A stretch of 64,000 nucleotides of DNA from contig CAWARU010000001.1 in the NCBI GenBank assembly GCA_963784575.1, positions 3,224,001 to 3,288,000 on the forward strand, read 5' to 3'. The DNA comes from CAWARU01 sp963784575 (GTDB lineage Bacteria; Pseudomonadota; Gammaproteobacteria; UBA6186; Azoamicaceae). Below are positions 17,027 through 27,433 of the stretch, piece after piece. Every line of letters starts with the position of its first letter. The first letter of the stretch is position 1. Below the pieces are notes generated by a model. It was not told the origin of the DNA, did no database searches, and was given only the letters and a program-made list of their open reading frames with translations. The position numbers and the translations under genes were made by a program.

Positions 17027-18967
17027 ATGTTCAATACAGATCGTAAAAAAGTACAAGGAATTGTAACCTGGTCAATTATCATAGTAATCGGATTAGCCTT
17101 TGCGTCCACAGGACTCATGGATTATTTTTCATTTGGCGGTAGCAGCCAAATAGCCGCCAAAGTAAACGGAGAAAAAATCTCCTGGCGCGCTGTTGATGCT
17201 TTGTATGATCGCATGCAGCGTCAAATGGGCGATCGCGGCGGCGATGCTCGGACAATGAAAGATCAACTTCGATATGCCCTCGCGCAGAGAACCGCACTCT
17301 TAAGCTCTGCCAAAGCGCTTGGATTTGTGGTGGGAGATGAACAAATTGCAAGAACGCTGCTTCAAATCCCAGCATTTCAAGTAGATGGCCAATTCTCCAA
17401 AGAGCGCTACAACCAAGTGCTTCAAGACGCCTCTTACAATGATGTTCTTTTCCGACATGAACTGGCCCAGGATGTTTTGCTCGGCCAACTGGAGCAAGGA
17501 TTCGCCAAAACCAGCTTCAGCTTGAATGATGAATTGGCAAGAATGGTTGAATTGATTGATCAACGCCGTGATATCGGCTATATGACGATCCCCGTTCAAA
17601 AATTTAAAGCAGGCATTCAAATCTCTAAAGAAGACATCCAAAAACATTATGACGAAAATAAATCCAGCTTTGTGATTCCAGAAATGGTTTCATTACAGTA
17701 TGTGGAATTGTCTTTAGATGATCTCGCCAAAGATGTGGCTGTGAATGATGAAGAATTGCAAAATTACTATAACGATCATAAAGGCAGTTACAGTGCGCCA
17801 GAACGAATACACGCGAGGCACATTTTGATCCCCATTAATGCCGCTGCTACTGCGAAGGCAGGATCAGGAAATGCAAATCAAACAGCTAAAAATGCCGACG
17901 AAAGCGCAAAGGCAAAAGCAGAAGACATCATGGCCCAATTGCAAAAAGGTGGCAATTTTGAAGCTTTAGCAAAAGAACATTCAGCAGATACAGGTTCAGC
18001 TGAAAATGGCGGTGACTTAGGTTGGTTTGCCAGAGGCCAAATGGTGCCCGAATTTGAACAGGCAGCGTTTACGCTTCGCAAGGCAAATTCCATCACAGGC
18101 CCTGTCAAAACCGCTTATGGCTACCACATCATTCAATTATTAGAGTATAAGCCTGCTGAAACACGTAGTTTCGCAGATGTGCGTTCCTTAGTGAAAGAGC
18201 AATTACAGCGTGAAAGAGCTCAGGCAAATTTAGCAGATAAGGGTGAGCAAATGGCTAAATTGGCATTTGAAAATGCCAGCAGTTTAACGCCCATTATGGA
18301 ACAATTAGGACTGAAATTGAAAGAAACTGCCCCATTCAGCCGTCAAGGTGGGCAGCAAGATTCTATCAATTCTAATCCCGCAGTTATTCAAGCAGCCTTC
18401 AGTGAAGAGGTCTTGAAACAAGGTCAGAACAGCGAGCCGATCAAGATAGGCGATAATAGCATCGTCGTTATACGTATGAAGTCGTATACAGAGTCAAAGC
18501 AGCAAACTTTAGCTGAAGTAGAAAAATCCATTCAAGATAAACTTATCTTGCAAGCTGCTGCAGACAAAGCTCAAGAAGCATCGGATAAGATTGAAAAAGC
18601 ACTGGCGGCAGGAGGCGATCCCAATACAATCGCCAAAGACAATGCTTTGACCTGGAAGATAAAATCAGAGGTCTCCCGCAATTCCACTGACAGTGAGCGA
18701 ACCATTATTGCTACCGCCTTCCAAACACCGAAGCCGGAGGCCAAAGACAAACCGGGTGTGCGCAGTGTAAAATTACCCACGGGTGATTATTTGGTGATGG
18801 CTGTCAATAAAGTACAGGATGGCGATATTGGCAAGATTGATGCTGCAACTCGTTTAGGCTATCGTCAGAGCTTGGCAGATGTTTATGGTCAGATCGAATT
18901 TGCGCTTTATGCTACGCGAACTGTAAATCAAGCGAAGATTGAGATGTCGGGACAGGCCCCGAATTAG
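17027..18967 (+). CDS. ppiD: Periplasmic folding chaperone PpiD (SurA/PpiC-type)
   Basis: 646 residues. One N-terminal membrane anchor (about 10-33, GIVTWSIIIVIGLAFASTG), a SurA-type N-terminal chaperone domain, then a parvulin domain around 262-372 (RIHARHILIPI, then the GGDLGWFARGQMVPEFEQAAF signature), then a C-terminal chaperone region. The parvulin core has an Ala/Gly/Asn-rich insertion (NAAATAKAGSGNANQTAKNA). PpiD assists outer membrane and periplasmic protein folding at the Sec translocon. The gene ends 5 bases before prfC. Confidence 0.95.
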   Translation: MFNTDRKKVQGIVTWSIIIVIGLAFASTGLMDYFSFGGSSQIAAKVNGEKISWRAVDALYDRMQRQMGDRGGDARTMKDQLRYALAQRTALLSSAKALGFVVGDEQIARTLLQIPAFQVDGQFSKERYNQVLQDASYNDVLFRHELAQDVLLGQLEQGFAKTSFSLNDELARMVELIDQRRDIGYMTIPVQKFKAGIQISKEDIQKHYDENKSSFVIPEMVSLQYVELSLDDLAKDVAVNDEELQNYYNDHKGSYSAPERIHARHILIPINAAATAKAGSGNANQTAKNADESAKAKAEDIMAQLQKGGNFEALAKEHSADTGSAENGGDLGWFARGQMVPEFEQAAFTLRKANSITGPVKTAYGYHIIQLLEYKPAETRSFADVRSLVKEQLQRERAQANLADKGEQMAKLAFENASSLTPIMEQLGLKLKETAPFSRQGGQQDSINSNPAVIQAAFSEEVLKQGQNSEPIKIGDNSIVVIRMKSYTESKQQTLAEVEKSIQDKLILQAAADKAQEASDKIEKALAAGGDPNTIAKDNALTWKIKSEVSRNSTDSERTIIATAFQTPKPEAKDKPGVRSVKLPTGDYLVMAVNKVQDGDIGKIDAATRLGYRQSLADVYGQIEFALYATRTVNQAKIEMSGQAPN

Positions 18968-18972
18968 CGTTA

Positions 18973-20541
18973 ATGTCATCAAAACTCAAACGCTGCACTT
19001 TTGCCATCATTTCACATCCCGATGCGGGAAAGACCACGATCACTGAAAAATTGCTGCTTTATGGCGGTGCTATACAGTTAGCAGGTACTGTGAAAGGCCG
19101 TAAGGCAAGTCGTCACGCCACTTCAGATTGGATGGAGCTTGAGAAACAGCGAGGCATCTCTGTCACGACCTCCGTGATGCAATTTCCTTATCAGAGCAGA
19201 TTAATGAATTTGCTCGATACGCCCGGGCATGAAGATTTCTCAGAAGATACTTACCGCACCTTAACTGCCGTGGATTCTGCACTCATGGTGATTGATGCCG
19301 TGAAAGGTGTTGAGCCCCGCACGATTAAGCTCATGGAAGTCTGCCGGCTTCGCGATACGCCCATCATCACCTTTATTAATAAATTAGATCGCGATTCAAG
19401 AGAACCCGTAGAATTATTAGATGAAATCGAACGGATCCTAAAAATTCGCTGTGCACCCCTTACCTGGCCAATAGGCATGGGTAAGCACTTCAAGGGTATT
19501 TATCATTTGGCGCGGGATGCCATTTTGCTCTATCAACCAGGGCAGGGCGAGAGAGTGCAGCAAGGCAAAATTATTCAAGGCCTCGATAATCCAGAACTAG
19601 ACGCAGCTATTGGCGATATTGCTGCGGAATTTCGCGATGAATTGCTTTTGGTAAAAGGCGCGAGCCATAGTTTTGATCGGGCAGCTTTTTTGAAAGGTGA
19701 GTTAACCCCGGTATTTTTCGGTTCAGCACTCAATAATTTTGGGGTACGTGAACTATTAGATGCATTTGAAGAATTTGCACCAGAACCGCAGTCACGCGCC
19801 ACGCACTCGAGAGTCGTGCAACCTGATGAAGAAAAATTCACGGGTTTTGTTTTTAAGATCCAAGCCAACATGGATCCGCAGCACCGTGATCGCATTGCAT
19901 TTTTAAGAGTATGCTCTGGAAAATATACCCAAGGGATGAAAATGAAGCATGTGCGTTTGAATAAAGACATTCAAATTTCGAATGCCCTTACTTTCATGGC
20001 AGGTGAACGAGATCGGGTAAACGAAGCACTCCCCGGCGATATTTTGGGCTTGCACAATTATGGCACTATCCAAATAGGCGACACTTTTACCCAAGGGGAA
20101 TCCTTAAAATTTATTGGCATACCCTATTTTGCACCAGAATTGTTCCGTGCTGTGCGGCCCAAAGACCCTCTAAAATCAAAAGCCTTGCAAAAGGGCTTGG
20201 TGCAGCTTTCTGAAGAAGGCGCAACGCAAGTTTTCAGGCCTCTAAATGATAATCGCATTATTCTAGGCGCGGTAGGTGAGCTGCAATTTGATGTCGTAGC
20301 CTACCGACTTCAAAATGAATATAACGTCGATTGTATCTATGAGCCCATTAATGTGGTCGCAGCGCGTTGGATTGAGTGCAAGGACACTAAAAAATTAGCA
20401 GAGTTTGAAAAGAAAGCAGCTGACCATTTGGCGATGGATGGCGGGGATAATCTCGCATATCTTGCGCCGACGCAGGTTAATTTGAATCTGACGCGAGAGC
20501 GATGGCCGGATATCATCTTTCACGAAACACGGGAACATTAA
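18973..20541 (+). CDS. prfC: Peptide chain release factor 3
   Basis: 522 residues. Translational GTPase with G1 SHPDAGKTTITEK, switch II DTPGHEDFSEDTYRTL, G4 INKLDRDSREP, and the RF3-specific region GRKASRHATSDWMELEKQRG. Recycles RF1/RF2 from the ribosome after peptide release. Standard length, intact, probably co-transcribed with ppiD. Confidence 0.97.
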   Translation: MSSKLKRCTFAIISHPDAGKTTITEKLLLYGGAIQLAGTVKGRKASRHATSDWMELEKQRGISVTTSVMQFPYQSRLMNLLDTPGHEDFSEDTYRTLTAVDSALMVIDAVKGVEPRTIKLMEVCRLRDTPIITFINKLDRDSREPVELLDEIERILKIRCAPLTWPIGMGKHFKGIYHLARDAILLYQPGQGERVQQGKIIQGLDNPELDAAIGDIAAEFRDELLLVKGASHSFDRAAFLKGELTPVFFGSALNNFGVRELLDAFEEFAPEPQSRATHSRVVQPDEEKFTGFVFKIQANMDPQHRDRIAFLRVCSGKYTQGMKMKHVRLNKDIQISNALTFMAGERDRVNEALPGDILGLHNYGTIQIGDTFTQGESLKFIGIPYFAPELFRAVRPKDPLKSKALQKGLVQLSEEGATQVFRPLNDNRIILGAVGELQFDVVAYRLQNEYNVDCIYEPINVVAARWIECKDTKKLAEFEKKAADHLAMDGGDNLAYLAPTQVNLNLTRERWPDIIFHETREH

Positions 20542-20696
20542 TCCCTTACCCTTTCGAATTTTACTAATATTCTTTTAATGTATATTCTTTCTTACCACAA
20601 TTCCTTCCTCAATCGTGCTATATATGAAATTATAAGAAGAAGAAAAGCTCTATAAGAACAACATGAACGTGCAAGTGATTTGTTCGGGGAAGGGAA

Positions 20697-23672
20697 GTGA
20701 CTATGAGATTTGAGAGCATAAAAAACATAGCGGGCAACTTCCCCTTTTTCTTCAAGAAGCAAGATAGTTTAGCAGAAAAAAAAGACAGTGCAGAGGCACG
20801 AAAGCGCATACTAAGAATATCCTCACTTAAAACATCGGAAGTTTTCGAAATATTAAACAGTTCTCTGGAAGGTTTGAATCAAGAAGAGATAGAACATCGT
20901 AGTAGCGAATACGGCAAAAATATCATAGCGAGCGAGAAACCGTTGGCATGGTATTGGATGATCTTAAATAATTTCCGCAATCCCTTTATTTTGGTATTAG
21001 TATTGCTGGGTATTGTTTCCTATGCGACTGATGACGTCAAGGGGGCTCTTATTGTCGCCATTATGGTAGTGGTCAGCGTATTGATGCGATTTACTCAAGA
21101 GTTTCGTTCTACTAATGCGGCAGAAGCATTACGAGTAATGGTAAGAACCAAGGCAACGGTCAAACGCGTTGTGGAACGGGAGGTGGAGGAACCCGTAAAA
21201 GATCCTGAAAAAGATCCTGAAAAAGAGCATGAACATGAAGAAGGGAAAGGGTTGAAAAAAGAAATTGGGAGAGAGGATGGTGAGAAAGGAGAGGAGGAAG
21301 ACGAGGGAGAAAAAGGAGAAAAGGGAGGCGAAACAGAATCTTCAAAAAAGAGTGTTGAATTTAAATCCGAAAAAATCGAAGTACCTATAGAAGACCTTGT
21401 GCCAGGAGATATCGTCTTTTTGTCGGCAGGTGACATGATTCCGGCCGATGTGCGTTTGATCCGATCTAAGGATATATTTATTTCGCAGTCTGCACTGACA
21501 GGCGAGTCTATGCCGGTTGAGAAACATGATATTGAATTGGCTCCGGATGAATTAGAAAATATCAATGGAAGTGACATGAATGGCAATGACATGAATGGCA
21601 GTGAAAGGAAAGATAAAATTGCTGCGGAAACTAAAGTAAAAGAAGTGAGCAAAATCAAAACCAATTCTAATCCCTTGGAAAGAAATAATTTATGTTTTAT
21701 GGGCACCAGCGTTGTGAGTGGATTTGGTGAGGCTATTGTGGTAGCCACCGGCAGAGATACCATATTGGGATCGCTTGCAAAAAATATTATAGGCTATAGA
21801 CCACCCACCAGTTTTGATATTGGGATAAACAGAGTCACTTGGATCTTGATCCGCGTTATCGCCATCATGGTTCCCATTATTTTTCTTATTAATGGACTGG
21901 ATAAAGGAAATTGGAAAGATGCTTTCCTTTTTGCAATAGCGGTTGCTGTGGGATTAACCCCAGAAATGTTACCCATGATCGTCACGGCAAATCTTGCAAA
22001 AGGAGCTGTTGCAATGTCAAAATTCAAGGTAATAGTCAAACGCTTGAATTCCATCCAAAGCTTAGGTGCGATGAATATTTTATGCACCGATAAAACAGGC
22101 ACCTTAACCCAAGATAAGATCATTCTAGAACGTTACCTGGACATCAATGGTGAAGACAGTACCGATGTATTGGAGTATGGTTTCTTAAATAGCTATTATC
22201 AAAGCGGATTGAAGAATATGTTAGATCGCGCCATTTTAGATCATTGGCAATTAAAGCGCGAACTCCATCTCGAAAAAGATTTCAAAAAAATCGATGAAAT
22301 ACCCTTTGATTTTGTTCGAAAGCGTTTATCTGTAGTCATCCGCCATGAATCGGAAGAAAATCTGTTGATTTGTAAGGGGTCAGTGGATGAGGTATTAAAG
22401 ATTTGCCAGGAAGTGAAGATCGGTGACACAGTGCTAGAAAAAACAGAGCAGCACTCAAAAACCATTCATGAACTGGCTGATGAGCTCGGTGAGGATGGTT
22501 TCCGTGTTATTGCGGTTGCCTTCAAGCGTCTTCCATTGAGCGATGAGCTTTATTCAGTCAAGGATGAAAAAGAGCTAATTTTCGTTGGATTGATGGCCTT
22601 TTTGGATCCTCCCAAAGAAACCGCGAATGAGGCCATTAAAATTTTGAAACGTCATGGTGTTCGGGTAAAAATATTGACAGGAGACAATGAGATAGTCACC
22701 AAACGCGTTTGCAAAGAAGTGAAGCTTCCTTTTAAATATATCTTGCTAGGATCCGAAATTGAGGAGATGAGCGATAAAGAATTAAGCGCCAAAGTGCTGC
22801 GAACTACCATATTTGCCAAATTAACCCCATTGCAAAAAGCGAGGATAATTAAAATTTTGAAAGCAAAGGGGAATACAGTGGGCTTTTTGGGTGATGGCAT
22901 CAATGATGCTGCTGGATTGAGAGATGCAGATGTTGGCATTTCGGTCGATACCGCGACCGATATTGCCCGAGAATCCGCCGATATCATTTTGCTTGAAAAA
23001 AGCTTGCTGGTGCTCGGCGAAGGTGTTATTAAAGGCCGTGAAGTCTACGGCAATATCATAAAATACATCAAAATGACGGTGAGCTCTAATTTTGGTAACG
23101 TATTCAGCGTATTGATTGCGAGTGCTGTGCTGCCTTTCCTACCGATGATGCCAATCCAAATATTGGTTCAGAATTTACTGTATGATTTCTCGCAACTTGC
23201 TATTCCTTGGGATCGCATGGACAATGAATTCTTAAAGAAAAGCCGCACTTGGGATCCGAGCGGTCTCGTGATGTTCATGGTTTTCATCGAACCCATCAGC
23301 TCCATTTTTGACATGACGACGTTCTGGTTGATGTGGAATGTGTTTGGAGCAAATTCTGTAGAACATCAAGCACTGTTTCAATCTGGCTGGTTTGTCGAAG
23401 GGCTATTATCGCAAACGCTTATCGTGCATATGATACGCACCACTAAAATTCCTTTTATCCAAAGCATGGCCACAACACCTTTAATTATGACGACAGTGAT
23501 CATCATGATAATTGGTATCTATATTCCGTTCTCAACGCTTGGTAGAGATATAGGCTTAGTGCCGTTACCGGATGAATATTTTCTTTGGTTACTTTTAACC
23601 TTGATTGCTTATAGCGTTTTGACGCAACTCGTTAAAATGTGGTACATCCGAAAATTCAAGCGCTGGTTGTAG
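20697..23672 (+). CDS. mgtA: MgtA-like magnesium-transporting P-type ATPase with acidic insertions
   Basis: 991 residues from a GTG (an ATG at 20703 gives two fewer). P3B-type motifs: TGES in the actuator domain (268-271), TPEMLP in M4 (421-426), phosphorylated D465 in CTDKTGTLTQD, and GDGINDAAGLRDADVGIS. The C-terminal six-helix membrane part is complete. MgtA imports Mg2+ across the inner membrane. Odd features: a Glu/Lys/Gly-rich insertion of about 60 residues at 160-222 inside the actuator domain, and a second polar one at 281-325 with NGSDMNGNDMNGSE; the usual family length is about 900. The gene symbol is by family likeness. The upstream 155 bases hold no recognised Mg2+ leader. Confidence 0.85.
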   Translation: MTMRFESIKNIAGNFPFFFKKQDSLAEKKDSAEARKRILRISSLKTSEVFEILNSSLEGLNQEEIEHRSSEYGKNIIASEKPLAWYWMILNNFRNPFILVLVLLGIVSYATDDVKGALIVAIMVVVSVLMRFTQEFRSTNAAEALRVMVRTKATVKRVVEREVEEPVKDPEKDPEKEHEHEEGKGLKKEIGREDGEKGEEEDEGEKGEKGGETESSKKSVEFKSEKIEVPIEDLVPGDIVFLSAGDMIPADVRLIRSKDIFISQSALTGESMPVEKHDIELAPDELENINGSDMNGNDMNGSERKDKIAAETKVKEVSKIKTNSNPLERNNLCFMGTSVVSGFGEAIVVATGRDTILGSLAKNIIGYRPPTSFDIGINRVTWILIRVIAIMVPIIFLINGLDKGNWKDAFLFAIAVAVGLTPEMLPMIVTANLAKGAVAMSKFKVIVKRLNSIQSLGAMNILCTDKTGTLTQDKIILERYLDINGEDSTDVLEYGFLNSYYQSGLKNMLDRAILDHWQLKRELHLEKDFKKIDEIPFDFVRKRLSVVIRHESEENLLICKGSVDEVLKICQEVKIGDTVLEKTEQHSKTIHELADELGEDGFRVIAVAFKRLPLSDELYSVKDEKELIFVGLMAFLDPPKETANEAIKILKRHGVRVKILTGDNEIVTKRVCKEVKLPFKYILLGSEIEEMSDKELSAKVLRTTIFAKLTPLQKARIIKILKAKGNTVGFLGDGINDAAGLRDADVGISVDTATDIARESADIILLEKSLLVLGEGVIKGREVYGNIIKYIKMTVSSNFGNVFSVLIASAVLPFLPMMPIQILVQNLLYDFSQLAIPWDRMDNEFLKKSRTWDPSGLVMFMVFIEPISSIFDMTTFWLMWNVFGANSVEHQALFQSGWFVEGLLSQTLIVHMIRTTKIPFIQSMATTPLIMTTVIIMIIGIYIPFSTLGRDIGLVPLPDEYFLWLLLTLIAYSVLTQLVKMWYIRKFKRWL

Positions 23673-23869
23673 AAGTCTCGACCTACCAATGAACCCCCTA
23701 AAATATAGCAATAGTGATAGTTTGACTATATTTTAATTCCCATTTTGGAACTAATTCAGTTTATAAGACTCTCATAAATTAAAAAAATCAAAAACATGCA
23801 TGATACTGCACTTATTTTTACTATTTAAGCCTTTTTAGATTTTTTATTAGGGATTGAATGTAGGAGTAA

Positions 23870-24169
23870 ATGTCGATAATGCCAGTGAATAAAGAGACGC
23901 TCGAAAAAGCATTGATGATAGCCAGAAAAAGAGAGGCTGAAGAAGTCTTTAAGATTTTTTCAGATCTGGTTATCAGTAATGATGTGGAGACTGTTAAAGA
24001 GTTTTTGAGTAATCCTGAGCTCAGTTGGTGCATTGATGCCAAAAAATACTTGCCAGCCGAAAAAGAAATCACTGACCCTGTCGGGAAAGCAAAAATTGAG
24101 CAGTTTATAAAGCGTTATATTGAGAATAAAGAACAAGTAGAACTGGTCCCCAAAAACCGACCACGATAA
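23870..24169 (+). CDS. Small hypothetical protein
   Basis: 99 residues from the ATG at 23870 (AGGAG only 3 bases away; an ATG at 23879 is an alternative). Charged and helical with a basic C-terminus (VPKNRPR). No family recognised, no signal peptide. The segment DLVISNDVETVKEFLSNPEL looks like one degenerate ankyrin-type helix pair, so it may be a fragment or a small relative of the ankyrin proteins nearby. Convergent with the Sel1 gene at 24236. Confidence 0.5.
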   Translation: MSIMPVNKETLEKALMIARKREAEEVFKIFSDLVISNDVETVKEFLSNPELSWCIDAKKYLPAEKEITDPVGKAKIEQFIKRYIENKEQVELVPKNRPR

Positions 24170-24235
24170 AAGATGACCGTGTCATTTTTTAGTTCTAAGA
24201 ATTTGTTTTCTGAAAAAATATCTAGAGTCTCTAGA

Positions 24236-25462
24236 TTAGGAAAACACTCGCTTCCTAACTTCTCGCACAAATTGCTGTTTTTTCATGGTTCGCTTCGGAT
24301 CTTTTTTTGCATCCTGGCCGCTGCCGCTTGAATGTGTGGGATGATACTTGAAGTGCAAGTTTAGGGGCTGTTGCTCGCCATGTTTAGAATCCTTTTTTGA
24401 CGCATCTTTTTGGATGTTTTCGAAACTTTGAGCATTTTCACTGATCAGATAGGAGACATTGGAGCTTTTAGAACGGGTGATGCCCCCATCAATCTCATCG
24501 AGTTGGATTATTTTACCCATGAGGCGATTAAAATCCTTGAAACTGACACTTTTTCGATTTAAAGGATCAGTGAACCAGTCAAGTTCTTCTTCCAAACGCT
24601 GTATTTTAGAGGAAGATTGGATTTTTTCTCTGTCTTCTTCGAGGTCTGGAGCTTTGGGTTTTTCTGTCGCTTTGATCTTTTCTTCTTTGCGCAGAGCTTG
24701 CATCATGTCCTCGATTGCAGCTAGACTTTTTTGGGTATAGAGAAAAGCACAGATTTCGAGGAAAGTTACCTCTCGCCGCCCTTCTAAGTATTGAAGAACT
24801 TCACTGGTCCTTTTGTGGGGTTTTACTTGCAATGAGGCTTTCAGTTCAGCTACAACACTGGGTATTGCCTTTGGATCTAAAATAAGCGCAATCAGGTTTT
24901 TATGCAGGGTTGCAATAGAGTAGCCTTTTTCAGCTGAGACCTTGAGCATGTCGTAAATTTCCTGCCAATCCTGCATACCATAGGGTTTTTTCAGAACCAC
25001 AAAATCATTGATTTTGAGTACTGCTAAATTTACCGTAGCAGCGGCATTTCCGAGTTTGTAACTCCGTTCATAATAATGCCTCGCTTTATTGACATCTTGT
25101 TCAAGACCGAGTCCCTTGTGATAAGCTACTCCAAGCTGGAGCAATACATCTTCATCATCGCAATCGCCATTTTTATCACAGAGCAACAGATACTCTATGG
25201 CTTGAGTCATATCCTTGGTAACTCCCAAGCCTTGGGCATAGAGGCAAAAAAGATTATAGCCTGCCTGTTTGTAACCCAGTTTAAATGCAGTTTCTAAGCA
25301 TTCTTTGGCAGCTTTGTAATCACTATGCTGCTCGCTTGACATGAGAATATGACCTTTATTATTAAGCGGCAGACCCACGGATTCTAGCCCTGGTTTTGAA
25401 TAATATTCAATGGCTCTCTTTTCATCCATCGGGATACCTTGGGCGGCATCACCCTGTTGCAA
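24236..25462 (-). CDS. Sel1-repeat protein
   Basis: 408 residues from a TTG at 25460-25462. At least four Sel1/TPR-like repeats in residues 10-150 (for example AGYNLFCLYAQGLGVTKDMTQA and LGVAYHKGLGLEQDVNKARHYY), then a charged region rich in Lys/Glu and a basic tail. Sel1 repeats mediate protein-protein contacts; in Legionella several are host-interaction factors. Upstream in the same frame lies a signal-peptide-like hydrophobic run (KRYLFIFVILGSLLQQGDA) but no ATG, GTG or TTG covers it. The start may be mis-set, or this may be the frameshifted end of the Sel1 gene at 25477. Confidence 0.7.
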   Translation of the reverse strand: MQQGDAAQGIPMDEKRAIEYYSKPGLESVGLPLNNKGHILMSSEQHSDYKAAKECLETAFKLGYKQAGYNLFCLYAQGLGVTKDMTQAIEYLLLCDKNGDCDDEDVLLQLGVAYHKGLGLEQDVNKARHYYERSYKLGNAAATVNLAVLKINDFVVLKKPYGMQDWQEIYDMLKVSAEKGYSIATLHKNLIALILDPKAIPSVVAELKASLQVKPHKRTSEVLQYLEGRREVTFLEICAFLYTQKSLAAIEDMMQALRKEEKIKATEKPKAPDLEEDREKIQSSSKIQRLEEELDWFTDPLNRKSVSFKDFNRLMGKIIQLDEIDGGITRSKSSNVSYLISENAQSFENIQKDASKKDSKHGEQQPLNLHFKYHPTHSSGSGQDAKKDPKRTMKKQQFVREVRKRVFS

Positions 25463-25476
25463 TAAGCTTCCGAGAA

Positions 25477-27168
25477 TTACAAAGATAAAAAGATATCTTT
25501 TAGACCCTTTGATTCTGCAAAAAGACAGGTATCAAACAGTTCCTTTTTCTTTGTGTCCAGCCTATGATTAAAATAAAATTTGATTTTCGCTTTTAGGAAT
25601 TCATCTGTCACTCTGACTGGATTCAAATAAGACTCCATTTTCTCTAACGTCAAACCATATTTTTTTTTCAGTGCACCATTGATTTTGTCTTCCGCAAAGA
25701 GATTCAAGAGGTCTTTTCTAGCATCCTCATTTCCCAGGTCGGCGGCTTCGACAAAATAGTGGATAGCCAAATCTTGATTTTTAGGGACTTTTTCACGCTG
25801 ATAGAGCAAAATGGCATAATTTCTTTTGGAACGATCAAAGCTTTTTGAGGCGATCTTGGCATGCACGATAGCTTTTTCAGGTGAGGCTTCAAAATCTTCT
25901 CTTCCAAACAAATAAAAATCACCCAATATATCGTGGACACTGTCTTTAAAAGAATCAATTAAATAAATTGTGTCATCTATTGCTTCCAAGGATTTTTCAT
26001 AGTAGGCAACAGCCGCCTGGCTGCTTTTTGGCAAACCGCCCCGGCCATATTCGCAAAATATGCCTATATTGTAGAGCGCCACGCTATCTTTATAGGAGGC
26101 TGCTTTTTGATAAATTTCGAGAGCTTTCACAGGGTCTGGTGACAGTCCTCCAAGGCCATCTTCTTGCATTTTGCCAAGTGTTCTCGCAGCCCATCCGACC
26201 ATGATATCGATCGGATAATTGGATTCTTTAGTTTTTGCGGCGATGCCCTGTTCCAATAGAATCCGAGCCCTGACCTCATCTTTAGGGGTGAAAGCGCTGC
26301 CATGTAGGAAATAATGTTGCGCTAGCATGATTTGAGATTGCGGATCACCTTGTTTTGCCGCCAAAGAGAGCCATTGAAATCTTTCTTTTTCTGTTCGTTT
26401 TTTCTGGGTGGAACCATAGAACATTAATTGAATTTCCTTGCATCCCAGGTAACCCGCTCGACGCTGCCATTGATACATGCGATGGAGATCGGCTTCAAAG
26501 GTGCTGCCTTTCATATCAGAACCCATATAAAATTTTGAGAACAGGCGCTCTACATCTCCGGCCCTTTTAGGGTTATAAGCGAGTGCTGCATATTTGTCGA
26601 TTGCTGCTATTTCGGCTGCAATCTGGGAGGGAATCTTCAGGATGTTTTGGCTGCCGAGTTCTCGCATATGGTGCAGTATATAAAGATCGGCTGTATCTAT
26701 AAGTCTGGTACAGATTTTGAGTAACTCTTTGCTTTGGGCTTGGATATTCTTGCTTCCTTGAGCGAGTAAGTTTGCAATTTCTTGACGTTTATGGTTATAC
26801 AGAAACAGTACTGCATTGGGAGCATCTTGTTGCAGCGATTCTAAATTTGCGAGTATTTTTCGTTTTTGCTGTGCATCGGCCGTTTTGAATTGCATAATGA
26901 GCAGGGAGGCTTTAAGCCAGGCATCAGCGCGATGTTCCGCAGAGGGGATGAGCTCGAACAGCTCTTTGAAACTTTCTATGAGAGCATTGTGTTCAGCGCT
27001 GACAGTGAGTGTCGGTACATGCTCAATCATGTGCCTGATAAAATAGGGGGCATAGAGGTTGCCAACTTTTGCGCATTTGAGGAATTCTTCAAAAGCTTCT
27101 TGATATTTTTCATTTTCAAAGAGATCTACGGCTTTATAAAATGGGACTTTATTTAGTTCAAATGTCAT
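25477..27168 (-). CDS. Sel1-repeat protein
   Basis: 563 residues. The N-terminal half is helical; about six Sel1 repeats follow from residue 230 (QWLSLAAKQGDPQSQIMLAQ, ALYNIGIFCEYGRGGLPKSS, and others). No signal peptide or membrane segment. Its stop lies 15 bases upstream of the next Sel1 gene, in another frame, so the two are either an operon of paralogues or one gene of about 970 residues broken by an indel. Role unknown; protein-binding scaffold is a family-level inference. Confidence 0.75.
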   Translation of the reverse strand: MTFELNKVPFYKAVDLFENEKYQEAFEEFLKCAKVGNLYAPYFIRHMIEHVPTLTVSAEHNALIESFKELFELIPSAEHRADAWLKASLLIMQFKTADAQQKRKILANLESLQQDAPNAVLFLYNHKRQEIANLLAQGSKNIQAQSKELLKICTRLIDTADLYILHHMRELGSQNILKIPSQIAAEIAAIDKYAALAYNPKRAGDVERLFSKFYMGSDMKGSTFEADLHRMYQWQRRAGYLGCKEIQLMFYGSTQKKRTEKERFQWLSLAAKQGDPQSQIMLAQHYFLHGSAFTPKDEVRARILLEQGIAAKTKESNYPIDIMVGWAARTLGKMQEDGLGGLSPDPVKALEIYQKAASYKDSVALYNIGIFCEYGRGGLPKSSQAAVAYYEKSLEAIDDTIYLIDSFKDSVHDILGDFYLFGREDFEASPEKAIVHAKIASKSFDRSKRNYAILLYQREKVPKNQDLAIHYFVEAADLGNEDARKDLLNLFAEDKINGALKKKYGLTLEKMESYLNPVRVTDEFLKAKIKFYFNHRLDTKKKELFDTCLFAESKGLKDIFLSL

Positions 27169-27433
27169 AATAATTCCTTAAGTATTTTCTGGTAACCGTT
27201 TATGGATTGCAGTCTATCATAAGTTGAAAAATATATGCAAATAACATGAAAAAAATATAAGGACATGCACGGATTTTTATTATTAGAATCAGAAAATTTA
27301 TCATTTTTTATATCATTAATATTATAAATATTAAAAAAATATTGAAAATACAAAACTTTTATCAAATCCATTCATTCTAATCATAGGTTTAAAGACACAG
27401 AATTAAATGCTCATTTAAAAAGAGGATGAATAT

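Noticed and set aside
16846..17118. ORF antisense to tRNA-Val, tRNA-Asp and the ppiD start
   Set aside because: Ends in GAEGLEPPTSAL and AERTGLEPATLGV, again reversed tRNA sequence; overlaps ppiD.
21095..21763. 222-codon Ser/Pro-rich ORF antisense to the MgtA-like gene
   Set aside because: It mirrors the Glu/Lys-rich insertion of the coding strand (GAA/GAG read as TTC/CTC); no start site and the sense gene is full length.
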